A stretch of 64,000 nt of DNA, taken from Chromobotia macracanthus. Lineage: Eukaryota; Chordata; Actinopteri; Cypriniformes; Botiidae. Shown here piece by piece: positions 1-12,476 of the stretch. Below the pieces are notes generated by a model that did not search any database, had not been told where the DNA came from, and worked only from the letters and a program-made list of their open reading frames with translations. The DNA is taken from the NCBI GenBank assembly GCA_036877525.1, contig JAZGTH010000087.1, positions 1,771,501-1,835,500 of the forward strand. Reading direction: 5' to 3'. The position numbers and the translations under genes are program-made. Position 1 is the first letter of the stretch, and each line of letters starts with the position of its first letter.

Positions 1-660
1 GCTGCTAGAAAGCACATTCAAACACAGCTGAAAATGTGATGCCTTAGTAGGTTGTCTCGTACGAAACTCACTAGGTTTTGAGACCCAGCCAAAGTTTGGA
101 GTACCAATATCACATCTGAACCATTCGATTAATGTTAACAGCAGAAAGCTGCTTTAAAGACTTTAAGAAACGAGGTGATGTTGCATCTGTGAACTATGAT
201 TCAATGATACATACAGAGACATTATGGGCAATTATGGGAAGGGCATTTTTATTCTACAGTGCACTGGAATAGACAAACATTTCAAAAAGATCATTGAGCG
301 CATGATGAGTCAATAATATTTAATCAATACTTTACTGTAAATGTATGTATCTACTACAGACATTCACACATACATACTGTATCTATGTATGAAGGTGCAT
401 TACTTTAAAAACATTACACTTACCATATTAACAGCCATAACATTCATCATTAACTACACCCAGTTGTTGTAATCCAGTTTAAAAAGCAAGAACCAGGTTT
501 TAAGCAGGCTGGACTGATGGATGTGTGAGGTCAGGAGCAAGAGGAAACTCAATATCAGCCACATCTACAAATATCAGTAACAGTAGAAGACAACATTGTG
601 TCTGCAGCATGCCATCAAATCAGTGCATGCTATAAACATCACATCCATCAAATCCCATTA
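1..660. other. Left-edge spacer, no gene recognised
   Basis: AT-rich sequence with no convincing exon on either strand. If the promoter at about 1 kb drives a leftward gene, this stretch lies in that gene's first intron. Confidence 0.5.
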
Positions 661-778
661 CACACACACATGCATTATTAATAATAAACACACATGCATT
701 ATTAATAATAAACACACATGCATTATTAATAATAAACACACATGCATTATTCATAATAAACACACATGCATGCATGCA
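661..778. repeat. 24-bp minisatellite, about 4-5 copies
   Basis: A unit reading CACACATGCATTATTAATAA plus TAAA repeats in direct tandem. The first three copies are nearly identical, the next has a T-to-C change (ATTCATAA), and the last decays into TGCATGCATGCAT. The short ORFs over it (HTCIINNK repeats on plus, NNACVFII on minus) are translations of the repeat and not genes. Confidence 0.9.
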
Positions 779-884
779 TTCATATGCACAGAATAATGGC
801 ACTTATTCACATGCATGGCCGGCGAGCACGCTTCCATTTCTAATAAGCCACAATAAGCAGCAGCAGTAATAACAACAGACTCAC

Positions 885-1005
885 CCAAATAATCGTCTAA
901 AGTCCGGTTTACTGTTTGTCACGGAGCTCAACACAATCACAAAGATCATGAAGTGAAGAATAAAGAGCGGGTTTAATTCACTCCCGGATGATGGCGCAGC
1001 GGCGG
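885..1005 (-). other. Probable non-coding first exon of a leftward gene (candidate fyn)
   Basis: Read on the minus strand, a GC-rich block ends in ATTTGG followed by GTGAGTCTG, a near-consensus 5' splice site (exon edge at 885). The right (5') edge near 1000 is only an estimate of the transcription start. No long ORF is present, so the exon would be 5' UTR. In human the neighbour of CCN6 on this side is FYN, transcribed away from CCN6, whose gene begins with non-coding exons. The assignment to fyn is inference from synteny; no coding sequence in the window supports it. Confidence 0.4.
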
Positions 1006-1085
1006 CGCAATGACACGCACCGGGACCGCGCTGTGATTGACAGCTGCCTCAGCCAATAGAAAGCCCGGACTGCAACGGGAATACT
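930..1085. promoter_or_regulatory. CpG-rich promoter-like block with CCAAT box
   Basis: A locally GC/CpG-rich patch in AT-rich surroundings (GCGCAGCGGCGGCGCAATG, GGGACCGCG) with a CCAAT box at 1053-1057. It lies immediately upstream of the predicted leftward first exon. A CCAAT box works in either orientation, so direction is not fixed by it. Confidence 0.5.
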
Positions 1086-1905
1086 GAACACTGACAATAA
1101 GTGGCAGAAAAGTTTAATATTTGTAAAGTTTATTATCGAGCATCCAGTGTCGAGCTCTATGTATTATATATATCTATATAATTATATATATATGAATACT
1201 TGCATTGGATCAGGAGCTCAGATGCTCCTCTATGATGGATTGAAGGCTCGATGCCTCCATCTATCGAGCAGTCTTCATATCTCAGACATGTGGTGGTTTC
1301 TGCTCTTCAGATCAGATCATGTACATCATTTCTTCTGCTGGCTGATATTAAAGCAACAGTACTTCTGTTTGCTAAACATACTGCAGTCTCCCACCTCCAT
1401 CAGACAGCTTTTACTGAAAAAACCCTAAACTTTTACTGAAAAACCTCACAGATGGAGAACAATTCATCTTGAATTGCTGAATGGCTTGCTGTGGACTGTA
1501 AGCCAGGCTTGTGTTCAGTGACACTGAAAAACCAAATCACAAACTTCTATGAAAAACTTTGCAATGCCTAATACTCAATGCTTTACTCGCTCCACAATCA
1601 TCCAGTGTTTATATGTAATATAATGTAATGTTTGTAATCTTCATTCTGGATCATTCCTCAGCAAAAATTATACATGCATTTGAATTAGAAGGTTTTAATT
1701 AATTAAAACAACTAGCTGTCTTCTAACCTTTTTAATAAAGAAACAATATTTCAGTAAAACAGGAGTGTCTGGCATTGTTTAAGTTACCAAACTCCGCTCA
1801 TTTTACATCTGACCTTGACATATCACATTGGTGTATTGTTAGGGTCATTTAAAACGGTTGTTTTTTGCTGTTCTACTCTTGGATGTCTCCCAAACATCCA
1901 AGATG
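1086..1905. other. Spacer, no gene recognised
   Basis: AT-rich sequence with a short TA-rich run near 1160-1195. The two overlapping ORFs here (62-93 residues) show no recognisable domain, low-complexity starts and no splice support. Confidence 0.5.
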
Positions 1906-3397
1906 ATGTGTCTGATGAGTCTGATGTGCCTGATGTGCCTGATGAGTCTGATGAGTCTGATGTGTCTGATGTGCCTGATGTGCCTGATGAGTCTGATGAG
2001 TCTGATGTGTCTGATGTGTCTGATGTGTCTGATGAGTCTGATGAGTCTGATGTGTCTGATGAGTCTGATGTGCCTGATGAGTCTGATGAGTCTGATGAGT
2101 CTGATGTGTCTGATGTGTCTGATGTGTCTGATGAGTCTGATGAGTCTGATGAGTCTGATGAGTCTGATGAGTCTGATGTGTCTGATGTGTCTGATGAGTC
2201 TGATGTGTCTGATGAGTCTGATGTGCCTGATGTGCCTGATGAGTCTGATGAGTCTGATGTGTCTGATGTGTCTGATGTGTCTGATGATTGATGTTGATTC
2301 TGATGATCTGATGTGCCTGATGAGTCTGATGAGTCTGATGAGTCTGATGTGTCTGATGAGTCTGATGTGTCTGATGAGTCTGATGTGTCTGATGAGTCTG
2401 ATGAGTCTGATGTGTCTGATGTGCCTGATGAGTCTGATGAGTCTGATGTGTCTGATGTGTCTGATGAGTCTGATGTGTCTGATGAGTCTGATGTGCCTGA
2501 TGTGCCTGATGAGTCTGATGAGTCTGATGTGTCTGATGTGTCTGATGTGTCTGATGAGTCTGATGAGTCTGATGTGTCTGATGAGTCTGATGTGCCTGAT
2601 GAGTCTGATGAGTCTGATGAGTCTGATGAGTCTGATGTGTCTGATGAGTCTGATGTGTCTGATGAGTCTGATGTGTCTGATGAGTCTGATGAGTCTGATG
2701 TGTCTGATGTGCCTGATGAGTCTGATGAGTCTGATGAGTCTGATGTGTCTGATGTGCCTGATGAGTCTGATGTGCCTGATGAGTCTGATGTGCCTGATGA
2801 GTCTGATGTGTCTGTGTCTGATGTGTCTGATGAGTCTGATGAGTCTGATGTGTCTGATGTGCCTGATGAGTCTGATGAGTCTGATGTGTCTGATGGGTCT
2901 GATGAGTCTGATGTGTCTGATGAGTCTGATGTGTCTGATGTGTCTGATGTGCCTGATGAGTCTGATGTGCCTGATGAGTCTGATGTGTCTGATGTGTCTG
3001 ATGTGTCTGATGAGTCTGATGAGTCTGATGTGTCTGATGTGTCTGATGAGTCTGATGAGTCTGATGTGTCTGATGTGCCTGATGAGTCTGATGTGTCTGA
3101 TGAGTCTGATGTGTCTGATGTGCCTGATGAGTCTGATGTGCCTGATGAGTCTGATGAGTCTGATGAGTCTGATGTGTCTGATGTGTCTGATGAGTCTGAT
3201 GAGTCTGATGTGTCTGATGAGTCTGATGAGTCTGATGAGTCTGATGAGTCTGATGTGTCTGATGTGTCTGATGTGCCTGATGTGTCTGATGAGTCTGATG
3301 AGTCTGATGTGTCTGATGAGTCTGATGAGTCTGATGAGTCTGATGAGTCTGATGTGTCTGATGAGTCTGATGTGTCTGATGTGTCTGATGTGTCTGT
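1906..3397. repeat. 9-bp minisatellite, about 165 units
   Basis: Tandem CTGATGAGT, CTGATGTGT and CTGATGTGC units run for about 1.5 kb. Larger blocks of several units recur, so higher-order duplication is likely. One diverged island (2284-2312, GATTGATGTTGATTCTGATG) interrupts the array, and one 6-bp slip lies near 2810. Unit length is a multiple of three and contains no stop in most frames. It therefore gives 370-550-codon ORFs in several frames at once: SDESDVSD and MCLMSL on plus, SDTSDSSD, RHIRLI and HQTHQT on minus. None has a plausible gene start, splice context or non-repeat domain. I treat it as non-coding satellite DNA. Confidence 0.95.
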
Positions 3398-5085
3398 GCA
3401 CATGCAAATGTCATCTCCTTAACAGCAGCTGTAGCCCAGACTCATGCTCCTGCAACTGGTCAGACAACAGAGGCCTCATCCAATGGAGAAGAAGAGCTTC
3501 ATCACATAAACTGACAAAATGAAAGAAAGTTTTATTAAAATGTACAAAGCTGTATAAAAATGAAATTACACAAAAAATAGAAATACTGCACTACTGGAGA
3601 GAAGCTTGTTCTGTGCAGTTCTCTCCACGAGCTGGTGCTAGTTAGCTGATAAAAAACAAACCCTTGTTAAAAGGAAAGACATTTCTGTGCCACTGGCAAC
3701 ACTATTTGTGATTACATTGTGGCCAGTTAACCATAACTGTGTACAGTTGTACACTGCAAAAAAAAGCTATGAGTCTACTTTACTGCTTAAACATATTCTT
3801 AAAAACCCCCCCAGACTTTAATGACATGAAAACATGGAAAGAGCATGTGAAATATTTAACTGTGTGAATAAGTTTGCCTATGAAAAGCTGTAGTATGTTG
3901 TTTTACTGTATTAAAAAGATTAAAATAAAGCAATAAAATGCAAATTTACTGTTTTTGTAATTGTACTGCAATTGTAACTATCACACAAAAATCCAACAGC
4001 TATCCTGCTATTTTAATATTAATAATAGGTTTTATAATACATATTCATGATTTTTATTTGTATGATATTTGGTTCATGTCTAGTTTCTGATTTGTGTGTT
4101 ACTTGACCTGATTTGACACGGGGTATATTGATATTGTTCTGTGTTCTTCCTGTAATACAGAAAATTCCCAGCATGCCTTTTTCACTCAGACTGTACACAC
4201 ATGTCCTCTGTACAGCTGGATGATAAATGACCCACAAATCTTTGAAAAAATGGAAACATGCTGAAAGAATCAAAATCAACAAGTGGGACATTTATTTATT
4301 GTATGTCAGCTGTATGTGCCTTTTGGTAACTGTAAATGTGTCGTAAACAGTTAGAGCTGTATAAACTCTATTAACATCTCTCTAACTGCACATATCCAAA
4401 CAGTAAAATCATTTACAAAGCCAGCAACAGTGAAATACTGGTGCAAGAGACAACAAAATAAGATACACACTGCTGGAAATCTGATCTGCAAATGCCCACA
4501 TATCAATGTCTAGTATTGTACAAATGTGATAAAACCTCATCCAGACTCAAAAATGGGTAAAAAACTGTCCTCTTACTAGCCACTGAATCTGGCTGCTTTT
4601 CCAAAATTATTTTACCTGAATACATTCAAGTACTCTTGGATAGAAAAAGTTTTTGCTTCTGAAATGGTTGTTGGAGAGCGTTTAATGCAGGCTTGTTGTT
4701 CAGATGTCGGGCATCTGTTTGGGGCAGCCTTCATAAAGAGCTTGTTGCGACTTCTTGCCTGCATCCCTATAAGTTGAACAAGGGCAAAGTTGAACTACAC
4801 TGTATGTTCAAACCGCTCCAAACAAAGTATGTTCTTTATGCAATAGTGTGGTTTCTTGAGCATCAGTTAAATAGCGGCGTTGTTTTATTTGTGGTTTAGG
4901 TTCTATCCAGCCCTCCTTATTAAAAAGGAAGGAATGAGAAAGGGAAAACAGTCAAAACAGGCCACAGAGAAAACAGTTTGTGATGGTGCTGGAATGTCTC
5001 AGAGCAGAAATGTTCACACTACTCAAAACAAACAGAATATGCTCAAATGTCTCTTAATAGGCATTCAGACCACAACAGCAACATT
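3398..5085. other. Spacer, no gene recognised
   Basis: AT-rich DNA. ORFs of 68-90 residues occur but lack domain signatures. An octamer ATGCAAAT lies at the right edge of the minisatellite. Nothing else is supported. Confidence 0.5.
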
Positions 5086-5386
5086 TTAAATGGATAGTTC
5101 ACCCCAAAATATTTTTTTTCCATTTACTCACCCTCATGTCATTTCAAACCTATTTGACCTTATTTACTGGGAACTCAAAAAAGACTTGTTGAGAAATGTC
5201 TCAGTGGTTTGGGTCCATATAATGAAAGTCAATGAGTGCTTCTGATGTTTGGTTATCAGATTACTTCAAAATATCTTCTTTTGTGTTTCTCAGGGGAAGT
5301 CATACAGTCAAAAGCCATACAGGTTTGGAATGACATGAGAATAAATGAATGAAGAATTTTCATGTTTGGATGAACTATACCTTTAG
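5086..5386. mobile_element. Non-autonomous palindromic DNA transposon (MITE)
   Basis: The left end (TGGATAGTTCACCCCAAAAT, then CTCACCCTCATGTCATTTCA) is inverted at the right end (TGAAATGACATGAGAA-like, then GGATGAACTATACCTTTAG), giving imperfect terminal inverted repeats of about 65 bp. This is the very common fish element with 'AGTTCACCCAAAAATGA' ends. It has no coding capacity; the 64-residue minus ORF lies wholly inside it. Confidence 0.85.
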
Positions 5387-6343
5387 AAGCTAAATTAGTT
5401 ACTAAATGAAGTGCAGAAGAGATTATATATACAATTTCATACAAAAACATTCACATGTAATCTGAAACTCACAAATGTGAGGTTAATATTTTATTTTCCT
5501 ATTTATATTTTATATTTAATATTTTATATATTTTATACATTTATAATACGTTCATAAAACAGCAAGACTATAACATACAATAAAATGGTGCATAGTAAGA
5601 CTGGCCCAATTACAAAGCTATAGTGGATTTTTTTCAATGATTAAAGTCATAAAGGGAAGCATTCACGACAAGAAAATGAAAGTTGGATGAGGTTGAGCTG
5701 GTAGGCCATTTTGGTCCAGTGGTTGGTAGCTGGACCACCTACCAGGTCAGTCTGATCCCCACCAGCTGGTCTGCCACCTACTGTAAACTAGCTTGGACCA
5801 TTTCATGGCTAGCTGGCAAAACATGACTACTACCTAAAGCTGTTTTTACAGTATCTTCCAGCCACAACTGACTGGAGGAAAAACTGATTATAAGCAGGCT
5901 TTGCCGAGGGCCAAAGTATCTGTTGACGCTGTCACTGTTTTTATTATAACATGACAATTCAAAGGAAGAACAGATGTTGCTTTGACTGGACCATTGTAAC
6001 TTGCTTTGGGTGAAACTGTATGACAAATGACTAAGCGTTTTATAATATGTTTGATGAAATGAATGAATATATGTCTTATTTGCATAACCTATACAACATT
6101 CAGATGAAATGGGAATAACAACCCAGTTCACACACTGCAGTCAAACATTGCTGAAATACTTATTTGCAGTTAGTCCACCAGGTTTATGCTTATAAATCTT
6201 TAAAAGATATTCATAGTTCTGTGTGTGGCTGTGATTGGTCACATTATATGTCAGTCAAACAGTCTGACTCCTCCTCAGAAGAATCAGTGGGCGGGCTTTA
6301 GGCTGCTGGTCAGAAGTGGCTGTGTGAGAAAGGAGTGTCAGAC
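5387..6343. other. Spacer with degenerate ACCAGCTGG-type repeat
   Basis: Positions 5693-5820 contain repeated variants of 'GAGCTGGTAGG', 'TAGCTGGACCACC', 'ACCAGCTGGTCTG' and 'CTAGCTTGGACCA', a palindromic dispersed repeat seen again near 44.5 and 45.2 kb. No further SLC22 exons (which should lie on this side) were found. The 117-residue minus ORF at 5778-6131 has no recognisable domain. Confidence 0.5.
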
Positions 6344-7419
6344 CTGGCAGAGCTCAAAATCATCATCTTCCAGCAGTTTGCCGTTAATAAGTGCTGCCTT
6401 ACGAATCAGATCGAATGCTTCTTCATGCTTCTGATTGGCCATCAACCAACGAGCAGACTTAGGAAGAACCCTTGGAACACAGAAGCGTCATATGTGAATA
6501 CACAACATAAAGTCTCCTGAAGTCTAAAAGAGCATTGTGTGAGCTCTCTCCTGCTCTTTGTCTTCTCAACATCTCTTGTCACTGGTTGTCCCAGTTGCAC
6601 TGGGTTGTCACCGGTTGTCCCCTTTTGCTTCTCCCTCTGCATGTAAAGTGAACAGCTATCTTTGTGATCTGTTTCTGTATTTCCTGTTGTTTTCAGCTCT
6701 TGTGCAACACACCAGATGTAGAACAGGAAAAGGAAGCCAGGGGCGGAGATGCCCAGCTGCAGTTTATGCCAGTCTCGGATCAGGTAGGCCACTCCTGCCA
6801 GCAGAATGTATCCAAAACCAAAGAAGTAGTCTGTGATGACTCCTGCCAGCATGCGCTGTTTTGGGCCCGTCCACTCAGTACCTGCGTAACCATAGAGAAC
6901 ATACACAGTAGACAGTGAAGTGTACACACACACACACACACACACATTTTCCTAAAAATGTCACATCCCTATTCATAACTAAACCCTATAATAAGAGGGA
7001 AATAATTTGTTTATGAGAATGTTGGTCAGTCCCAACCTTCATACTTTCCCTAGAAAAAGATTGTGATTTCCGAGTTAGCTGGAATTTTTTTCAGGGATGA
7101 TAAAGGATCTTGTTTGAGGAACATGTTGACTTCTTGGCAAAATCAGAGTCACCAACAAAGCAGACAGAAATGAAATGATCTCTGATGTAGTCTGATCTTA
7201 GCCTAATGTAGAGAGTCTTTATTGTTCTAACTGAATTATTCTTGCTGCTAAAATGCTACACTTTGTTTTTCCTTCCAGAGAGAAAGTGAAACAGGCTCTG
7301 GATTCACTGGATCTCTTACCCAACACAAATGCATTCATGATCACCGCAGACACAGTTGTTCCCACCCAAAGACGACCTGCATCGCTAAACCAGTCAGTAT
7401 GATTATTCTGCGACCATAC
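6344..7419 (-). pseudogene. SLC22-family transporter fragment (three exons)
   Basis: Minus-strand exons at 7320-7419 (left splice edge clear, right edge uncertain), 6713-6881 and 6344-6470. They splice in phase and encode part of a 12-TM organic cation/carnitine transporter: GRLWVGTTVSAVIMNAFVLG, then TEWTGPKQRMLAGV, then AGVAYLIRDWHKLQLGISAP, then VLPKSARWLMANQKHEEAFD and RKAALINGK. The RDW..LQL and P.S.RWL signatures are typical of SLC22. Exon sizes of 169 and 127 bp match the family's conserved internal exons. The N-terminal exons and the exons after KAALINGK are not recognisable on either side within the window. The fragment is therefore probably a decayed gene, although no stop or frameshift is visible in what remains. 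Human SLC22A16 lies in the same chromosomal region, but the sequence looks as much like the OCT/OCTN clade, so I give no symbol. Confidence 0.65.
6928..6948. repeat. (CA)n microsatellite
   Basis: About ten CA dinucleotides immediately upstream (on the minus strand) of the 169-bp SLC22 exon. Confidence 0.9.
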
Positions 7420-10400
7420 CTGAAACAGCACAGAGCCACATTTCAGTGGTGCTCTGACTGTGTTAGTCTTCACACAAGGGTGGATTTTATAAAACATCTG
7501 TTTCTACATGAGTGCTTCTCGATTGGTTTTGCTTCTCGACCCAGATTTTACACTGCATATCAAATGGCAAGCTAACACAGTACCATTTATAATCATACAA
7601 AAATACTGAAATGTGGAGTAAGGGGCAAGAGGTAAGAGTCCAATTACAAAACTACTTTAATAAACTGAAAACACAGAAAACAATAAACAGAGAACACACT
7701 ACACAACAAGAAGCACAAGAAAAATGACTTAGTGAAGAAACAGGTGCAAATAATCAGGGTGAACCCCTCTGTGTCTGTTTAGATAGGATAGCGAGGGCCA
7801 GGAGACTTACAATACACTAGAAATGTGTGAATATGTTTGTTTTGATTGATATTGTAGTCAGTATTATGACATCATGTGGAAGTCTGGTTAAGACCAGCAG
7901 GGAGTTTCTCACACCTGTAGCAGAGAGAGAGAGAGAGGAAGGGAGAGAGAACGTGAGAAGAACAGAGGAAGAAAACTGGAACTGAAAGTAAATGGGGATT
8001 TGTTTTTGCACCCTGTAATACGTCACACACTAATTTGTAAAAACGAAACTCAATCCACAAAAAATAGCTCTTCAATGTTTTAATTGTTGCTCCTATAGAC
8101 AGAAGTGAGATCAACTGAAGAGTAGATTGAGAAAATTGTTCTCCTGAGCCAAACATACTTTTCCTCATTTCCTGATGCCAGGCATGACTGGAATAGTTCA
8201 TAAATCACCACTTGGAAATTTTGAACCTGCAACCTTTAATTTGTGAACCCAGATCTAAAAGACACATTAACAGTTTTGGAAAACATGTCAACCCAAGACG
8301 CCAAAGTGTGCAATAAAAAGTCATAAATCCTAAAATGAGCTCAAATATCTCACAAATTTTTCCAAACCCAAAATATCTGAACTCCAAAGAAAGCAAAAAA
8401 AACAGTTGTCTCGATCTGTTTTCGTTTTTCTAAAGGCAATACAGAAGAAATCATGCATTGAATCATAAATGATAAGATGTATGATTCAGGAGCATGTAAA
8501 CAAACAGCATTTGTTTTTTTCTGTATCTTTGCCATTGTCATGACAGTCAGGCACTTTTCTAGTCAGCCGTGCAGAAGAATCAGCTTCTACTTTTGAGTGT
8601 GTGATACGTAATTTCCAGAGATAACAAAGTATTAAACTTTGGATTCATAGGATCTGTATTTATTAATTTTTAATACATTTTAATTTATTCATATGTAGAA
8701 CTTAATTACGTTTCACAACGTTTCTAATTATTACGTTTCTTTATGGGTCTCCCTCTGTTTTTAGGAACCTGTTTTAGGTATAGGAGATACACTTTAGAGA
8801 TTTAAGGCTCAGATCTCTGTATTTGGAATCAATAAATCTCACAGAAACTTTAAAATAACAAACTACATTACAATCTCTCCCTAAATAGAGCATATGACAT
8901 TGTTTAAAGGTCTGAAAACATGCATGACTTCATTTGCAAACTGTACTGTACAATGTTCCTATCACGTCACACACACTCTCACATGTGCATGTTTCATTAT
9001 AGCTTTAGAATTATGCATAATATTGTTTAATTCAAATATCCTTATAAAACTGCACCATTTATAAGTAGTCTCATGAACAGTAACAGTAGAGCTAAAAGGA
9101 CATTCTAATTGAAAAGCCTAATGAACAAACATTCCCTTAATGCACCACAATTAAATCCCGGATTACATTTATCTTATGCATTATTATGAGAAGGGGTCAA
9201 AATAAATCTGTGGTGGTTTATATAAAACATGACAACATGAAGGGGTAAAAATGAACCTCTAAAGAAGAGTGGCAGTTCAGAAATCCCCTTGAGACTGAAA
9301 ATAATCAATTTTGTGTATTACAGTTTTATTTTCTAATTACAGTTTTGTGTGAAATGTTTTCTGTTAACCGAAACAAGGTGTTAATGTTTGTAGTTATAGA
9401 ACAAAGTTCACAGCTTGAAGAGGTTTTGATTAACAGGTAACACTTATCTGAACAAAACTTTCAACAAACAAAACTGTTTGTACCACTGAAAAATAGAGTC
9501 TGAGAGTCAATGCTTACAAAGCAACTGTACTATAATCATGAAAGGGAGGGACAGTAGCACTTACATTGTTGTTATAGTTATTTTAAAGGTGAATGTTGCA
9601 GGTTCTCTGCAGATAATAATTATTGGTGCAGTATGGAGCATTTAATGAAACAATACAATAGCTGCCAACATCTCTGTTCCACTCACACATACTTCAGCTG
9701 AAGGATCCTTTATGAAACTTAATATGTAATGTATTTTAGTGTCTTAATCATGTTGATGTTGCAACAAACTCCAGGCTGTGCATTACAGCGATTTTACAGT
9801 TACTGTTCTTCTCTTCACTTTTTCTAACACCCATACGGTAAAATCTCCAACCTTCTGTACAATATAAAACAGGGATTTAAAAATTAAACTAAGTACACAC
9901 AAAAGTGTTGACATTGGTTCAGCTGACAGACTCTACCCTTACAGGACATCATTAGATAAAACCCTGTCATGTAATGAATCAGTTATACATTGAGAGTCAA
10001 ACTGCCCCCGTGTGGCAGGACTCAACATGTACACTTTATGCAAGAGTAACAAAACAGCAGTAATGTGTAAGTTGTATGGGCAGGTTTTTAATTTCAAAGT
10101 GGATCTCTGGGTGGGTCAGAGGAACTTGACATTGGGTTTCTGTCCTGACTCTTAAAGAATCATTTCACCCAAAAAACGACCAAAATTCAGAAATGTGTGC
10201 ACTGTCTTTGAATGACTTTCTCTTTAATCAGGGCTGATGTGTGTGTGTGTGCGGTCCGCCTGAAGCCAGCTGGCAGCAGTCTCACTTCATCAAAGAAGCC
10301 AGCGTGTTGTACACTGTTCACTGCTCCTGCCGTCCTGAGCACAAAGCTGCTGTTTGTGTAACAGTGTCAGATCAAATGTGCGCATGTGAGCATTTGTGTA

Positions 10401-12300
10401 ACATTCATATTTTGCTCTCACATTCTGCCACTCATGAAGTGTTTGCTCATACACACTCAGTCTCATTCAGTCACTGGCCACTGGAAGCTTTCTTTAAAAA
10501 CTATTACAAGTTGTGCTGGATGAATAAGTGTGCAGTATTTCTAAAAAGATAATTGTGACAATAACCCAGGTATGAAAAGTTCAATCAATTCAAGCTACAG
10601 CAGTTAGTAAGCAATGGTCTGTATCCCAACAATATTGTGATTATTTATGAATAAATAGAAGAAATACTGTAAAATGTACATGAGAAGACAGTGTTATTCA
10701 AAACCTTTCAAAAGAGGGCAGGATCTCAGTATCACATAATCACAACAGGTTTCACCAAGTATCACATTTGGTGTAATAACACAAGGTTACGTAAAACTCA
10801 AACAGCTTGTGCTTTAAGGTGGAATGTGAAGACCTCGATCGTGTCTTTTCTGTGTGATATTGTGAGAGTTCTGTTCATTGACTGATTTAATGTAAACGTG
10901 AATGTATGTCAACATATGGTCAGGGTGGCTCCCTGAGAGGCTGCGACTGGTCAACAGTAACTTTAAGCACATAAAATACATCAATGTGTGTCAACATTCA
11001 AACATTACATGATAAAACAACCTGTTTATCAAACATTTGCTGAGCCACATGTGTAAAACACAGTAAATGGTTTTCTCTCATGATAATTACACACCTGCAC
11101 TGGCTATTTAATACAATAATAACATCTTAAATGTCAAGTATGAGACAACAGAATCTTAACTGGTTGGAAGTCAGAGATATGAAGTCTGAATTTCTTACAC
11201 TCGACTTTACGCACCCTCAACTAACACTACAACCACCCCAAAAGTGAATACAAACAAATTCTGGCTTATTTACACTTACATTTAAACACTGATATTTTTG
11301 GATCATAGTTTTGAATCATAGACGTGCTGATGCTTTTGGAGGGGTTATGTCAGACAGTGTTGCAGAGTCAATTTATAGTTGATATGAAAGCAAAAACTAA
11401 CTCTGAACCTCTGTGGGGAGGAAAAAGAGACCCTGTGAAAACATTACAGGAATGTAAAATCAAATACACAGAGGTGCAGCAAAACACAACCTACAGGGAT
11501 GGAGCATTAATGACCAGGTATCTAAATATGCTTGTACTTATAAAGAATAATTCACCCAAAAATGATCATTTACTGACTTAAATGATCTCATGTCCTTTAA
11601 ACTCACAGTGTCTGTCTTTTAACTTATGCACCAAAAGTTAAAAGGTGTTTAGGGTTTTTAAGCACAATAGGAGCGGATGGTGACCACCTTCTCAGGCTTC
11701 AAAAGGATATAAAAGCATTCCATGTAACTTGTGTTGTATATTTCAAACATCCTGAAGGCATAAAGGCACATTTTGTCTCCCATTTACAAAGCCAGAACTA
11801 TTTGCAAACACAATATTTTTTAGTGCACACAGAACAGACATCTAGCAAACAATCACAACATTGTATGTTTGGATGTTAATTTTAGTTTCCAACAGCATTT
11901 CTCAGAAACTGTGTACTAAACATTGAATACGTTTTTTTACCTGATAATTCATGTTATTCCAGCATTACATGAAAATTCTGCATACTTCAATAAAAGCAAA
12001 TCTGCTTTCATACAAAGTAGGTCACATAAATATAAGGAAAATGCCATAAAATTGCTTATTTGAATAATAATAATACAGATAAACAGAAATGCAGAACCAA
12101 CATTTAGTCTGATTAATGATTTACGGCATTTTGCCTCTTAAGTAACTTTGTCTTGTAAGGATGATCAGAACGATGATTAGCATGATGTTCTTACTGAATA
12201 CAGACTTTTCTCCAGTCTATCAGATATAGACAAGGTGTGAGAAGGGTAAGAAAAGCAGAATGTAACAGAGAGAGAGCAGAGGGAGGGAGGAATATTTGAG
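7420..12300. other. Spacer between SLC22 fragment and ccn6
   Basis: AT-rich, with a GA-rich tract at 7918-7950 and MITE-end fragments (TTCACCCAAAAA) near 10160 and 11550. No N-terminal SLC22 exon was recognised on the minus strand. ORFs of 60-110 residues lack domain features. A GA-rich tract near 12265-12290 precedes ccn6. Confidence 0.5.
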
Positions 12301-12476
12301 CTGGATCTCTGTGTGAGCTGCTGTAGGGGAAAGGTGTGTTTGGAGAACAGACAGAGGGGAGCTTTGTATACCTCTCACACAGGTCAGTTCTCTCTCTCCT
12401 GTACTCCCTCTCTCTCGCTGTCAGCCTTCCCTCTCTCTTTCGGTCTGGGTGCACAGAGCTCCTCTGCAAGCTGTAT

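Noticed and set aside
1823..3522. 370-554-codon Ser-Asp, His-Gln-Thr and Met-Leu ORFs, resembling phosphophoryn-like repeats
   Set aside because: Every one is a different-frame reading of the same 9-bp satellite; no signal peptide, flanking domain or splice sites.
12336..12476. In-frame upstream Met of ccn6
   Set aside because: The extra residues are Ser/Leu-rich leader with no conservation expected; the signal peptide begins at the MM pair at 12477.
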